A stretch of DNA of 64,000 nt from Tenodera sinensis (GCA_030765045.1 CM060969.1:49054716-49118715); one strand, 5' to 3'. Counted from the stretch's first letter, positions 1 through 13,012 are shown. The notes: a model not told the origin generated them from the sequence alone. Translations and numbers: made by a program.

Positions 1-1
1 A

Positions 2-3000
2 ATCTTAGCAAATTTTATCATCGACGGTGCATCAATCATCAACATGACTGAAGAAGATTTTCTCTCTCTAGCCCAACAGTATGGAAGAATCCTGTTTGAG
101 GCACTCAAAATGAAGCTATTTGAAGATTCCCTCTGTAAGTTAAAAAAAAAACTAGTATAATGACACAGTAAACTGAAATTTCAACATTCATTTAAAATGG
201 CAAGAGAAGGAAAGATCACTTTTGTGTTGGAGAAGTCGCAGCTCCAGGTCGAGAAGGCTGTATTACTGGCCGGGAGGACTCGGGGAAGGGGGGGGGGGGG
301 TGCTGACCACGTCCTACCCTCCAGTACTGCACCCCACCAATGACGCCTGTAGTGGGCAAGTTGGGGGATGCAGCAGCTGGGTGGCAAGCCTTGGCCCTTT
401 ATGGGCTGTTGCGCTAGGGGTTTTATAACACTTTTATGAGCCATTAAGGAGTCTTTGTGTTGTGTATTTGCAGATTTATTTATTGTTATTGTTGTTTGTG
501 TCTGTTGTATCTCATATGTTCTTATAATGTGGTTTCTAAATTTCTGTTAGTTTTACATACATAAATCTGGTCACATCCTGGGAACTTATTTGATAAATTT
601 CTGCTTTTTTGTTCTGAAGTAAGGACATATTAGTAATGTAGCACTGCAAATAGTGAGGTATGTGGACAAGTTTTAACTTGGCACTTTTTATAGTATACTT
701 GTCTAGTGGAAAATCATTGGGTTTCTTTCCTTGAAATGGTCAGCCGCTTTTAAAGCCCTATTGTGTATTTCCTAATTACTGTATGAGGGTACACAGGCAT
801 CCCATAAAAGACAGATGGCTTCGAAAGAGATGGTAAATATTACTTTGTTTTTCTAATAAGCAAGTGTCAAGTTACATCTCGTCCAGTATAATAGAGACAA
901 GTGTCTTCAAAATATATTCTTTAAGTTCACTTTCAAGTAGTTAAGCTTCAGTCATAGGATTAATGTTGAGGCAGCTGATGCGATCCAGTGCCTTACTATG
1001 CTGAGAGAAGGTAAAAATTAAAGCTGCTTCCACAACTATTTTGTAAATTCTTTATATTGTTTGCAGTGCCACCTTTCACCTCAGCAAAAAATGAAGAAGA
1101 AGAAGAACAAAGGCATTTGCTAGACATATCTCCACCAAGAATACCCATGGATACTCACCACTATCCAGGTAAGGACTAAACATTTTGATAGTAAATGACC
1201 CTGGGCTTCTAGATCTGAATCTTCTCTATGTGCATTTCTTTAAAATAAGAGTTAGTAATGAATACCAAAATAGCAGCAACAACAGTAGTTCTGATAGTAG
1301 TAGACATGTGCCTAAGTGCTGATTTAAACATCGAATCCTTTAAAAAAATATATTCTAATGTGTTGCACTCACATGACTTTCTCTAATCACTCTTGCACAA
1401 ACTATTAATGCTTAAATGATTATCCTTCTGTCTACTTCATGTTAATCAAGAATTTGCAGAATTTTTATAGGTACAATGGGAATAGGGGAATATAGTAGAC
1501 TTTAAATGATAGTCCAATCTTTTTAGAGCAGAGTTACTGTGTAATGACTGAAATTCTGTACTCTTTCCATGGACAACAGAGGGACACACACACACACACA
1601 TATGCACACGCACTCACACACAAATAGCAACTTTCCATTTAAGAAAAGTATTGGTATTTTAAATAGCAAACTAATAAGAAGAGATATCTCAGAAATGCTT
1701 AATGTATTTCACATAAATTGTATGCTTTATGAGATCTACATTTTCTGTATAGTAAGATTTTGTCCATCTCTTATGGTTGACCACTTACGCAAAAGTCATT
1801 CAGAATAAAAGGACTTCAGAGGCTATAACCAAAAAATAGCACGTATATCTTTCATTAGCCTTGGAAAAAATCTTCAGCATACCATATTTTAATCCAAGTC
1901 ATTGGCCAGTTTTGAGAAAATCAAAATGTTCAAAACTTTTCCAAAAGGGTTGGGGTTTGAAATGGGAAGGATTTTCTTGAAAATATTTGTCACACCCTCT
2001 GAAGATGTTGAGTTTGAATACCATGTTTTGTTTTTAACCAACTTTTTGTTTTTGAGTAATGCTATTTTAGACGCTCACATACATACATACATACCTTTCT
2101 CTAAAAATACTTCTTTTGGGGAGGCCTGGAAACATATATTTGTGATGAAATCTCGAGACATCAATTTGTGGGTGGAATGCCATACTTCCTACTTACTATA
2201 TGTAGTAGAGAAAATAAATAAAAAAGAAAGAATTCTAACTCTCTATTCCCTCTTCTACAAATCATTTGTACAAAAATCGTCTGGTTATGTCCCTGCAGTG
2301 AGGGATAAAACATTGGGGTTTAAAAACCAATGAAGCATGGCATCACAATTTGGATGTTTGTAAAGTACATTTTGTATCAGATATAATGACATTTTGCTAA
2401 ATTTAAAAAGTAGGTTATGAAAGTCAATAATATGACTATATTCAGTAAAAAAATGTTTCTGGTTCCAGACAGCCCAGATATGAAGCCCAAAGGTTCGCCA
2501 ACTCCAAGACGACAGAAGCCTGGTCGCCCAAGGAAAGAAAGTTCCCGAGATAAAAGAAATAAGGGTGAGCATTAATTGTTAAAGTCTGAATAATTGCTGT
2601 ATTTCTCTTAATTTCCATAAAAGTGTTACTTGGCGACATGTGGTCTGCTTTGCTTGCAATTTATGAGAGCTTTATCTTCTTAGAATTTTTGTGCGCAATA
2701 GCCTTGTTTCAAAACAATGAGAATAAAGAAATATCTGGGCTTGTGGGGCATGGTCTAGCAGAAAATCTCCTTCCAGTTGTTTAGTTCAAGCTGCGTCGAA
2801 CATCCTCAGTGGTGTGACTATAGGACTCTTTAAGTCTCAGTGATGACAAGCCCGAATAATCATTTTCTATTTAATGACACCAGCCTTGAAATCTTACGCA
2901 ATTTGATTAATTAGGATAATTGCTTATAAAAGGCATTACACTTAATAAGAACACATGTTGTCAGGATTATCAACTTGTACATTATACATTAAAAATAAAA

Positions 3001-5009
3001 GCACTACAAACAGTGAAGTTTTCTTCAGCTGAATTTGAAATGAGTCGCACAATCTTTACGCAAACTTTCACTTCCTAAGTTTTCAAAATTGAAGGATTTT
3101 TGATGCTATTTCAGTTTTAAAAACTTAGCAGTTGAAGGTTTGTATAAAGATTGTGTGACTCTTTCATATTTGACATGTATATATGTACATAATATTCACT
3201 TCAGTTCACATGTTTGTGAGTGATTACAAAGCCATTTTCATTACTGGCCTGAAAAGTACACCAGACAGTTTTAAGTGTAACTTCAGCACTGTCTTTGAGA
3301 CGAGCTGCTGTTGAGGAGAAAATTGGTTATTAACTAATTTTGTTTTTATATTTCTTGCAGAAAATAAAAAGCTTTGGGAGTTCCTGATAGACCTACTTCA
3401 TAATGAAAAGTATTGCCCAAGCTTAATCTGCTGGGAGGATTATAATAATGGTGTATTCAAGTTTAAATGCAGTGAGACAGTAGCAAAGCTTTGGGGAAGT
3501 AGGAAGGACAATGACAAGATGACATATGAGAAGCTCAGTAGAGCCATGAGGTGAGTTTTCTGGTTATTTCTTTAGCTTCAATGAGAATCACTGAAAAAAG
3601 AAAAAGAATTTCCATACCAAATTGCATTTGTGTTTTCACTAATTCCACAATGCCGAATAACAACAAGAATGAAGTGCGGAAAAGAATAAGGTGTATAAAT
3701 GTTGTAGAGTTGTAATACTTAATTCATTGGTTTTATTTGGAGAAAAAAAGGAAAATGAAATTATTCAACATATTTTATTATGTTTACAATCGCCCACAAA
3801 TGTTTTGTCTGATGTAATGGTGTGCATTTAAACAAAATGTGTCATGGAAAAGGTAGAACGAGACTGCAAAATTCAATGTCATAGCTGGGATTTAAACCAT
3901 GGATCTTTCGGGCTCTGTGTGGACGCTCATAATTACTGAGCCACCTCATACTGAATTAAATTCTCCAACTTAGTCATACTGTTCCCGGTAAACCACACAA
4001 AGAGATCTTGAATTCATATGAGATAACATACCTTAATGGTGGAGTTACCAGAGTCTGGAAATTCCTGGACATGACCTACATTTTCACAAATAAGCAGTGA
4101 TTGTTAGATCATGAACTGGAAACTGGGAAAACAGAAATGAATAATTGGTTACTAGTTGCAACTACAACTTGCTATGGTAATGTGGCTATACCAGCTACAG
4201 TCAAAGAGCATACTCATACGTTAATAACATTGAACGAGAGATTGGCAACGCAGCATTTGCATCCAAGACAAAAGGTTGGTGTTCTGTAGAGGCAAAGGGA
4301 TGCTTTACTCTCTCTTCCAATTGCATTTTCAATGAGGGACTGGATATTTACAGTCTGTCATCTAAGAAACAAAACTTTACAAGATTCTGCTAATATTTCA
4401 GATATTAAAGGCTTCTTTGCTCAGTCCACATAGTCAACATACCATGTTAGTGCTGAGGAGGCAACACTTGCATTTTACGTTGTTCATCACCGGGCATCAT
4501 ACAAATCCATGGAAATAATATCATCATATGTTGGAGATACCGTAACAGGTTTAGGAATAGAAAAGGAATTATGGTGTTCGGAGCTGACAGTACAAACACA
4601 AACTTGGTGGCATAAGTCGACCACTCTAACCACTGATAACATGCCAACACAAATGAAATTCTCCAACTCGTATTTTTCCCAGTATTTGAGATCTCCTTGT
4701 GAGGTATTAGAACAACAAACTGCAATAAAGAAAAGTAAACAATTCAGCTGTAGGGAAAGCTTACCTTATATCAATTCAATAAACATATACTCAATGGAAA
4801 GTTAAATAAAATCTGTTCACTGAAAGAGTAATTTTAGAAAGAACATATTGTAATGTTGTTCCTTGTGTAATAAGGGTTGAATTTGTTTGCTTATATACAG
4901 GTACTACTACAAGAGTGAAGTGTTGTTGCCAGTATTAGGGAAGAGGCTGGTGTACAAGTTTGGACCCACGGCAAGAGGCTGGAGGACGGACAATCCTATT
5001 ATAAGTTAA
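2..5009 (+). CDS. ETS transcription factor, ESE/ELF3-like (3' exons, 5' end outside window)
   Basis: This is the 3' part of a spliced gene for a nuclear, sequence-specific DNA-binding protein. Five coding exons keep one frame: about 2-134 (an acceptor at 7-8 is possible), 1067-1168, 2469-2564, 3361-3550 and 4901-5009, with TAA at 5007-5009. All introns are GT-AG, and the phases match at every junction. Exon 1 encodes the end of a Pointed/SAM domain (IDGASIINMTEEDFLSLA). Exon 3 has an AT-hook (PGRPRKES). Exons 4-5 encode a complete ETS domain, with LWEFLIDLL, WGSRKDNDKMTYEKLSRAMR, the recognition helix continuing as YYYKSE, and LVYKFGPTARGW. The PNT, AT-hook, ETS order and the MTYEKLSRAMRYYYK-type helix fit the ELF3/EHF/ELF5 (ESE) class better than Drosophila Eip74EF or Ets98B. 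The class is an inference from motif similarity. Introns contain only SINE pieces and microsatellites. Confidence 0.88.
225..428 (+). repeat. SINE family 1, 5'-truncated copy in ETS intron
   Basis: The last 200 bp or so match the 3' half of the full SINE at 32046-32388 (inverted there). Shared blocks include the dispersed words GGTCGAGAAGGC, GGCCGGGAGG, CTGACCACGTCC and GGGCTGTTGCGCTAGGGG. The tRNA-like head is missing. A run of G at about 289-300 interrupts the copy. Confidence 0.75.
1584..1622. repeat. (CA)n microsatellite
   Basis: An imperfect run of CA dinucleotides lies in the intron after ETS exon 2. The same intron has a short CATA run near 2080-2095 and otherwise shows nothing recognisable. 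Confidence 0.85.
3845..3955 (-). repeat. SINE family 2 relic (tRNA-like head)
   Basis: Read on the minus strand, it starts with an A-box-like GTGGCTCAGTAATTATGAGC and a B-box-like GGTTTAAATCC. The family signature (plus strand AAATTCAATGTCATAGC) follows. It matches copies at 8933, 38190 and 38655. It lies in the intron upstream of the last ETS exon. Confidence 0.65.
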
Positions 5010-6230
5010 AGGTGTACTGTGGTCAATGAACTCAGTGGTGAATACAACACAGCAAAAGGAACTTGTGGTGGTGTGTTAAAGAAAATCTTCATTTATTTTT
5101 CATAAAAGAATGAAGTTACTATTCTAAGTCAAAAAGTTGATGCCAAATATCACCTCACTACAGTGGCATTATATCTATGGGTTGTTACTGTCATGCTACA
5201 GCTCCAGTTCTTACCTTGACTATAAGAATTAAAAAATGAGGTTCTAAAGAGACCATGCGAGGGGTTACGTACAAAGGGAACTAGAAAGAACAAAGTGTAA
5301 TAGTGCTACTTCGTGTACCGGAGAACAAAAGCTATGTTGTCAGAGTGATCTAGACATTCCTATTTCCAGCATAAAATTATGGGGTAAAATTTAATTCTTC
5401 ACATTCAGAAACTTGCAGGTTTGTTAATGCCTGAAGTCTTTCTGCAATGTTGTATGACAGCATAAAATTATTACATTGTATGCCTTAGAGCACGGCAAGG
5501 TATGCAATAAGTTGCTGAAACGTTGCTCTCTTTGTAAATTATATCAGCACTAGACCAAAGGTATTGTCATTAGCTCAGATAATTTATGAACTTAAACACC
5601 ATTTTAATGCCAAAACTCAAGTGGTCTGAGTTGGAAGCTCATATCCTGGCATTAAAAAGGTTGAAGGTGAATCTGTACAGCTTTTATATAACTTTTTGTA
5701 ATTGATAATTGCTGGCAGTACTTACACAATGTGTGAGTGTAAAGTAACAATGAAAGTGAAAGTCTTTCTGCACATTCCGAAGAAGTAAATTAATGAAATC
5801 ACCAATAAAAGTTTATGGGCAATGAGGTTAACACAAGTTAATTGAGGATCAGTTAAGTTTACACTATACCTCACTTGTAAAAATTGGACATGTTCCAGGA
5901 AATTTTGCTCCCATTTTCAGCTTTCAGCTTACTCGGTTATAAGCAGAAAATGGGAATGAAGTTTCCTGAAAAATGACCAGTAATTCAAGTGTGGCACTGT
6001 TATACACACTAGCAATTGAATGTGACATCTAAAATAAGTACATATATTATTTATAAGACTTACGAATGTTATATTTTTTGACACTGAAACTCTTGAGGGT
6101 TAACTTGTAAAACGTGATAAAGAGAATAAAAAGTAAAGCATTTGCCTACTCTTACTGCTGAATGGTTTATCTCGTAGAAAACTGTGCTGTTTGGGAGCAT
6201 TAGGTATTTATGTACAATGGGAGGAATAAA
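5010..6230 (+). other. Probable 3' UTR of the ETS gene
   Basis: About 1.2 kb of AT-rich sequence after the TAA has no credible ORF. Candidate poly(A) signals AATAAA lie at 5804-5809, 6124-6129 and 6225-6230. The true end cannot be chosen without transcripts. A transposon terminal repeat begins about 200 bp later, at 6426. Confidence 0.5.
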
Positions 6231-6425
6231 GATGGAAAATCATGGAAATTAATGTTGCAGAAAAAGTTGAGATATAGTGTACTAATACAAACGTAAACAC
6301 TCATTTCTTCAATACTAAAGCATTGAACAGTTTAATTTCTTGAACACTAGGGTTTGGCAAGCATCTACATTTTGCTACATCTAAATGTCAGCAGCCAATG
6401 TAGCTTCAGAAACAGTTTACAAAAA

Positions 6426-7919
6426 CAGTAGAGCCTCAATTATCCGAGGTAAACAGGACCAACAGTTCCTTGGATAACACAGACATTGTCAAAAATTGAA
6501 AGGGAAATGTATGGTAAACTGGTGATATGAATTAAAATGTGGTCAAAGATGTGAAAAAAAGCATCTACTGTATTATCAACTGAAAAAGTGACATACTAAC
6601 AAATAAAAATAAAATAAAAATACAAAACGAAATACATGCATACAGTATGTACAGCCATGGAAAAAATGATCGAGTATATTAGAAGAGCAGAATATTTCGA
6701 AGTCCCATGTTGTACTGCAGCGCGGTTTACACAAGTTGATATATGCAACATGCAGTCTGAGTATAACCGCTTGGCCATGGTGTTATCCTATACATATTCC
6801 AGTTAAAAAAAAGTTATTTCATCAAGAAGCCCATAAATGTTTTCTATTTAATGGAACTCGCTCGCTTCTTTGCTGCAATTCCGTGCAATTTTCATAGCAG
6901 TAGAAGATCTGTTGAAGTTGTCTCTGACTATTGCTCTAGGTACTTGGTCTTTTCTGTCACTTTGCATCCTTCTCTGTGGCTGATTTTTCTCATTCTCCAT
7001 TTCAGTGTCTTCAATGTTACCCTCCCGCCGCTGCATTTCTTTGTGCAGTGTTTCCATTTTTACACTATATATGAAGTACAGAGAGATTGAAATACATGGG
7101 AACCGCTGTGCAGTGTTTTTCCACTGTGGAGATGGAAACACAATAACAGCAGCTGATGTCTCTGCTCTGCTCACCATCAGTGTTGAGCTGAATCAATATT
7201 GTGCAGCTGCACGTACAACAATCCATAAACTTTACAATAAATGTCAGTCCACAGGAAGTGTTCAGGCTCAGAAACCTAAAAGACGGCATATGGTTCTTAC
7301 CGAAGAAACATTAGACGACATTGGTCATTGTTTGGAGAATTCCCCCCGTCTTTCACAACAGGCAGGCTTTCTTATAGCTCTTTGCAAAGAGCTACTAAAT
7401 TGCTGAAGTTAAAACCATATAAAATAACTGTGGCACATGCTCTTCAACCAGGTGATCCTGTAATTAGGTGCACATTTTGTGAGTGGACACTCATAGTGTA
7501 TGCAATGGCGAAATTGACCCACATTTAATATTTTTCACAGATGAGGCTTGGTTCCACTTTCATGGATATGTGTGTACACAAAATAATCGTTATTGGAGCT
7601 CTGGACCTCTGCTTCCTGACAGGCTTCTGACCCTAGGCATTGGCTTATAAGTCCTAGGGGGTGTAAGTCCTACATAAGGGGAGGATAATCAGGGAAAGAA
7701 AGTAAAGCCTTTAAAATTAGTTTTAAAAATGTATGGTTTTATCCGCACTGTTCTATGACAGCGGCAGTCAGTGACAAGCGCAGAGGATCTGTACAGACAA
7801 AACACAGCGCAGCCTGTTCAGAGTCTTTCGAATCACCCATTATTTTGTGTAGCACATTTCGTGAAATGGGACCTCAGTTAATACGGAACTTGGTTACTCA
7901 GATAACTGCAGCTCTACTG
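6426..7919. mobile_element. Tigger/pogo-like element, decayed
   Basis: Imperfect terminal inverted repeats begin CAGTAGAGCCTCAATTATCC at 6426 and, on the opposite strand, CAGTAGAGCTGCAGTTATCT ending at 7919. A CAGTAGAGC start with a TTATCYGAG word is typical of pogo/Tigger-type ends. A TA follows the right end, but the left flank is not TA, so the target site is not confirmed. No intact transposase is present. The interior includes a mariner-like relic (next entry), which is either cargo or a later insertion. Confidence 0.55.
7087..7650 (+). pseudogene. Mariner-like transposase relic, copy 1
   Basis: The conceptual translation, over at least two frames, gives a helix-turn-helix piece (TTIHKLYNKCQSTGSVQAQK), then TVLTEETLDDIG-like residues (here MVLTEETLDDIGH), then RATKLLKLKPYKITVAHALQ. 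After a gap it gives the catalytic-region block FFTDEAWFHFHGYV. These are hallmarks of a widespread arthropod Tc1/mariner-type transposase with an N-terminal HTH. Frameshifts, and the missing segment between the HTH and the TDEAWFH block, make it non-functional. Related fragments occur at 32435 and 62187. Confidence 0.75.
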
Positions 7920-7921
7920 TA

Positions 7922-8930
7922 TTAGTATTATTTTCTTTTCTTTAATTGTTTGCAAGGATTCCAAATTTCTGTTAATTCCTTAGTAGTTAGCCATGAGCTA
8001 TTTATTGAGTATGAAAACATAAACTGTACAATGAAATGTCTTAAACTCCAACAACTTTGAACTATTTATAACTCTTTTAGAGATAAAAATGTTTCTTTTA
8101 GAAGACAACAGCAACAAGAAATTTGATGCACTAAACCATTCAGAGTGTAGTCATTAAAACCTTTGAGGAAATGATTACAAAGCAAACGTTTTACTGCTTT
8201 CAGATGCATTTACAGAGTTTCATAATGAATACATATGTATATAAATTGTTTTGTTTAGCATTTCAGAGATTTATTTTTAATAAATGCTTTTACTTCATTG
8301 AATGTTTCCGAAACATAACATTTTTCACCATGTGAACAATAATCATCTCGGGTACAGATGACTGAAGCCAAACCAGATAACTGGATACTGTGAACTTGAG
8401 GAATGACAGACTAAATTATGGAATATGTTAAAAATAGATTAGGTGATGTGACAAGTAACAGCTTCAGTAATACAGAATGGCATTTGGACTAGGTCCATTT
8501 GACATGATTGCTAGTACTTATGTAGTAATACTAGAGCATCCAATAGGGCTGTTCTTTCTCAAGATAAATGACAGTTTGCATTTATAGTTATAGGCATTCA
8601 TATTTAAAGTATTTTGAGTTTAGAGTGATTTACAGGGATCTTGGGTCACATAGTTTACTCCCTACTACCAGACCTTAAGGCATAGTTCTGAATGAGAGGT
8701 TAAATTTCATAATACTTTGTATGTAAAACTTAATGTGTTTGTGGTTTAGCCCATAATGGGTTGGATACCAGCTTTAGGTGTGGTTTCCTGAGTATGTTCT
8801 TGGTATGAATTTAAGGAGGACTATCTTGGGTAATTGCCCTCCAAGTAATGTTAATTTGCTACGAGTAGTTGCACGATTTTAATTATGGTAATTAGTTGAT
8901 CTTTCACACTAGCTGTGTGTGGGACAAAGA
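7922..8930. other. No gene recognised
   Basis: This is AT-rich sequence with stop codons in all frames. I see no domain, repeat boundary or RNA gene. Confidence 0.5.
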
Positions 8931-8932
8931 TT

Positions 8933-9005
8933 GGAGAGATAGAATCAGACTGAAAAATTCAATGTCATAGCTGGCATATGAACCACAGATTTTCTGATCT
9001 CTGTC
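8933..9005 (-). repeat. SINE family 2 relic
   Basis: A short match to the family signature (GACTGAAAAATTCAATGTC, then an ATAGCTGG...GAACCACAGAT tRNA-like block). It is badly decayed. Confidence 0.5.
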
Positions 9006-9815
9006 TAATTTTTATTTATAATTCATTTTGTGCAGCATAAAATATGGGGTAGCAATCCACATAACATTTGCTTTGTTTTAATGTGTGTCTGTTGCGTGAT
9101 AGAACAAAGCAAAATTACCAGCTGTTCAGGGATCACTATAAAACAATTTACTCTGCTGAACATTCTAAATTTCATGTCATTGTTAACTTAATTGCTAGAC
9201 GAGAGAAGTTTTACTATACTGAGTGCCAATCAAGAAGGGGATTGACAGTTCCTAACCACATGGTGGAAATGTTTAAATGAACGGAAGGGAATGAATGCAT
9301 TATTGTGTTCACCATAACAACAAAAAGAACCAATTAGAGCTAAGACGTTTCCAGAGCAACGGTGATGTGAAACCAGTATTGCTGGTATTTAACATATGAT
9401 TAGCATGTGCCTGACGAGCAATTTAGCAGTAACATAAACTGTGCATCTTATCTTCTGTTTTTGCTGCAATATAAAAAATGCCCTCTTGTAGTGCCAGCAT
9501 GCAATGCTTACATCAGTTAGAGACTGTCTGTGTGCTGACAAGTTTGTTTGCATCATTCTATTTATGTGATTATTTGCCTTGAATTTATGTGTGTTTGAGT
9601 CTGTATTTGTGCATATGTTGTGAGCATTTGCAATTTGTCTTATACTTTTAATGAATACTTAACTATGTCCAAAAATATTGACAAAGATAGCTCAACAAAA
9701 CGAAACCTGTGTGTACTCGCGAAGCAAATAAAATTATATTGGGTAAAGGTACATATCCTATTTAAAGGATTATGCAGTCAATGATAGTGCTGCAGAACAG
9801 GGTCACAAAATACAT
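9006..9815. other. No gene recognised
   Basis: A 70-codon open frame at 9068-9280 has no recognisable motif and is probably chance. Nothing else is seen. Confidence 0.4.
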
Positions 9816-10135
9816 AGTTTGGCTTCTCCTTTGTCAGTTTAACCCAATTGAATTAATTTGGACCGAAGTAAAGAGTCATGTTAGATGAAACAACAAAGAT
9901 TTCACAGTGTCGTCTATAATAAAGTTACAGAAGAGGCTCTAATAGTAGCTAAAGCTGAAAAGTGTGAAAAAGTGGTTACTCATACAAAGGGTGTAATAAG
10001 TGCAACATGGGAAAGTAAAGGAGTTTTGGAAGAAAGGGTAGAACAGCTTGTCATTTTCATGGAGAATTCCAACAATAACACCATGATGCAACCGTTCAGA
10101 TATAGGTGGCATATATCCCATTACAATATTTCACA
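9816..10135 (+). pseudogene. Tc1/mariner-type (DDE_3-like) transposase C-terminus relic
   Basis: Across broken frames, the translation includes FNPIELIWTEVKSHVR followed by a stop, then NNKDF and a run resembling the C-terminal helices of insect IS630/mariner-like transposases. The FNPIELIW word is the conserved region near the last catalytic acidic residue. Several in-frame stops make it inactive. No terminal repeats were found. Confidence 0.6.
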
Positions 10136-10139
10136 GGTA

Positions 10140-10832
10140 TGTCTCTTTTGTTAATGTAAATCTTTACGTTGATATATACTTGCACGTTCTATCATGTGTG
10201 TGTAGATTCACTATTTTGTTACTGTCTTCGTATATGAATATAAATTATACCTACTCAACATTCTTGGCACAATCCAATTGTCTTTGTACACATAATGCTA
10301 ACACTCTTCCATGTGGTCACGATAGCGACAATGGCACCTCTCTCTCACTGCTGTCAATCCCTTTCTTAATTGGCACCGATTATAGTTTGTTTCAGGAAAT
10401 TAGTAACGGTATTAAACAACAGATCATTTAAAACGAAATAATGTATTCCTAGTAATTGCAAATAGAAACATTAGCATTGAAGCTGCAATGTAGTTGCATT
10501 TATGGATGAAATAATAATATTGCCTCCTTACAGTCACGTAAACCCATGAATGCAGATGCAATTTTACAAGATAAATTTTGACTAAGAAGTTATGCTCGCC
10601 AGTAAATAGCACAAGTGAAATGGCAAGCAAGAACATAGTCACGGAATGTGAAAGTATAAGTGTTAAATTATAGAAAATGAATTGATATTAGGCACTCATA
10701 TTGCTCTGCTTACTAAATTACTGGAAGGATATATTTCAAGCATCTATTGCACCCATTCTCAGCTGCTGGTCGAGAGTGCTTTTCTTATGCCTGCCTACAC
10801 TGGCATATTACGCTCTCCAGGTAAATTCCTAG
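10140..10832. other. No gene recognised
   Basis: AT-rich sequence with only short open frames (83 codons or fewer) and no motif that I can support. Confidence 0.4.
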
Positions 10833-10834
10833 AT

Positions 10835-11042
10835 TCCATCAGTGATCCTTGATCTTGTTCGGTCCACCAAAGATTTGATAGGATCTAGGTATATTGTCTT
10901 CATATGGAGTCCCAGTTGGCATCACAGAGCAGAGTGCACCCCAGACCAGACCTTCCAAGGGAAAAATCCCCATGCTGGTATCAGGGATTGAACCCAGACC
11001 TCCATGCAAGAGGCAAGTGCATGCCACTCCACTATGGAGTTG
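10835..11042 (-). repeat. SINE family 1-related copy, full head, diverged tail
   Basis: On the minus strand it opens with a tRNA-like A box (TGGAGTGGCATGCACTTG) and B box (GGTTCAATCCC). The body word GATACCAGCAT follows, then a GGTCTGG...GGTGCACTC block that aligns with the SINE at 32046-32388. The 3' part differs from that copy, so it may be a subfamily. Confidence 0.65.
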
Positions 11043-12240
11043 ATCATGAAAGTGTTTAAAGTAGATTCATTTTTCATAATTTATTTGCTTCATTGTGCAA
11101 GTTCAAACCCATTTAAATTAAAGACCTATAAGGGTAAGTTGTGGGTGTGTGGTATTTGAGTGACAGGAAAATAACCATGTGATTAATTTCCACCTCATTA
11201 AGCGAAATGAGTTGTGCTTTGACAAAATTATGATTTAGTTATGCATAAATTAATGTGCCTTCATTAAGTCCCAGTTATGTTAAAGGAAAATGCAATGATT
11301 GGTTAAAGTGGTCATAACCAACAATGAGGAAAGTTTTATATCTGAGATTTTCATTCCTTAGCAGCAACATAGTGGAAAAAAATGTTTTGTATAATGTTCC
11401 TACATAACAAAGGAATTTGCAGCACATGATGCCATGTTTAAATACTTCTAGGAAAGAAAAAATATTTAAAACTTAAGATATTTTCTATAAGGATTATGAG
11501 TAAGCATCATGTGTTTCTGGATTTGTCCTTTGAATGCTCATTTGTTTCAAAACATTTAACAAGAAGTCTTTCAGTTTTGGTGAGAGGTAAAGTTTGGTTA
11601 GAATGTTAATATGTTGTCAAGGAATGTGTACAGTAAGAATATAGATGTGCAAAGAGGTGCTGAAGCTGAAATATATTTCTCACTCAAGAAACAAGTTCAG
11701 CTTTTAGCATTATGCATTTTGTGTTGCTGTGATAATAAAATAAGTTATCTTAACACTAGGTGTCTAAATAGAGGTATATACTTAATATGTTAAATGTTCC
11801 TTATTAAACATTTCAAAGTTGTGATGATTCCATAAGATAAAATAATACATGCTTTAAACAGAACTTTGTGAATATTAGTTGTCATTTATTTCTTACCTAC
11901 TGGTTTCATTTTAACTATGTGGAAATGGTTTATAATAAGCGGTATGTATAACATTCAGTCACAATTTTATACCATGAACATCAACAATAATCATAATTAG
12001 CTATTAACATGATTTGAGTTCTTTCATTCCCCTCCTCCATTCCTTTAAGCTTTTACAGCAGGACCTCTGAGAGCTTAAAATTGCACTGGGTGTAGTGCAA
12101 GATGCAGAGGTTACTTGCTCTGTGCATCTTTGCAACTTGGGTAAACTTGATTTAAAGTGTATGCTGCAGAGCGAACAATCAAGAAAGCCTATGTTGATAG
12201 TTTGCTTTTCAGTGAAATACACCTGTGTGATACAATTACC
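11043..12240. other. No gene recognised
   Basis: AT-rich sequence with no open frame of note, no visible repeat boundary and no RNA gene. Confidence 0.4.
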
Positions 12241-12245
12241 TAGTA

Positions 12246-12560
12246 ATGGAGCAACCTGCTCCAAAGAAAACAAAGAATGCTGAAGGTCCATTTAAATCAG
12301 AGTGGAAACTTTCTTATTTTTGTATAAAGTTGTGACAACAAAGCCAAGTACCTCATCTGCAACACAATAATCGCATAAGTGAGGAAATCATCCATTGAAA
12401 GACTGCATGAAGAAATATGAGGAAATTGTAGGGAATGCAAGAGAGGAAGAATTAGAGGTTGCTACATTCTCGGAGAAGAGTATTCTTTATCCAAAAATGA
12501 GGTTTGTACCAGTGGTTTCTAGGCCATTAAAACAAAAGACCAGACTTGGTATTATAAACT
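12246..12560 (+). pseudogene. BED-finger N-terminus relic of a GTF2IRD2/ZBED5-like hAT transposase
   Basis: From ATG 12246 the translation reads MEQPAPKKTKNAEGPF, then SEWKLSYFC. This is the typical start of the hAT group that gave rise to GTF2IRD2, SCAND3 and ZBED5-like proteins (basic lead, then W-x-YF before a BED zinc finger). The frame then breaks, but CNTxxxR-like and KYEEIVGNAREEELE pieces follow. The element at the right edge of the window (62499-64000) has the C-terminal half of the same transposase type. Whether they belong to one family is inference. Confidence 0.45.
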
Positions 12561-12861
12561 AAATTAACCACTTTAACGCTGCATATTGCACATTAAACAT
12601 GCAGTGAGGAAGAAACAGCACTGAAAGTGAAGAAGAGTGAGACAGCAAAATGAGTGAGAAAGAGAAGGATAATGAAAGAACGAGTGGAAGTTCACACCCA
12701 GGTCAGCTTTTCATAGTTGCACTTTGTACCTTGCACTGTGCAATGCATTGGTGCATACATCCCGAGAGATCCCGCTTTGAACATGACTTGGGAATTACTA
12801 TTATTTTTATTTGCTTTCAAATTATAAAATAAAATATTGAAGTCTTAAGTACTATAAAAAA

Positions 12862-13012
12862 AAACCCTAGTGCAACAGCTCACGAAAGGCCAAGGCTTGC
12901 CACCCAGCCGCTGCGTCCCCCATCTCTGCCCTCTACAGCTGCATTGGTGGGCTTCAGTGCTGGAGGGTGGGACGTGGTCAGTGTCCCGAGTCCTGCTGGC
13001 CAGTTGTACGAC
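12862..13012 (-). repeat. SINE family 1, 5'-truncated copy
   Basis: On the plus strand it begins at the SINE tail (AAACCCTAGTGCAACAGC after an A run) and matches the 3' 150 bp of the copy at 32046. It stops at GGCCAGTTGTACGACC. The head is missing, as is typical of reverse-transcribed insertions. Confidence 0.75.

Noticed and set aside
289..300. G run as a possible G-quadruplex regulatory site
   Set aside because: It is a single homopolymer inside a SINE copy, with no spaced G-tracts around it.
12004..12291. Minus-strand 95-codon frame
   Set aside because: It is antisense to the BED-finger hAT relic, with no motif of its own.
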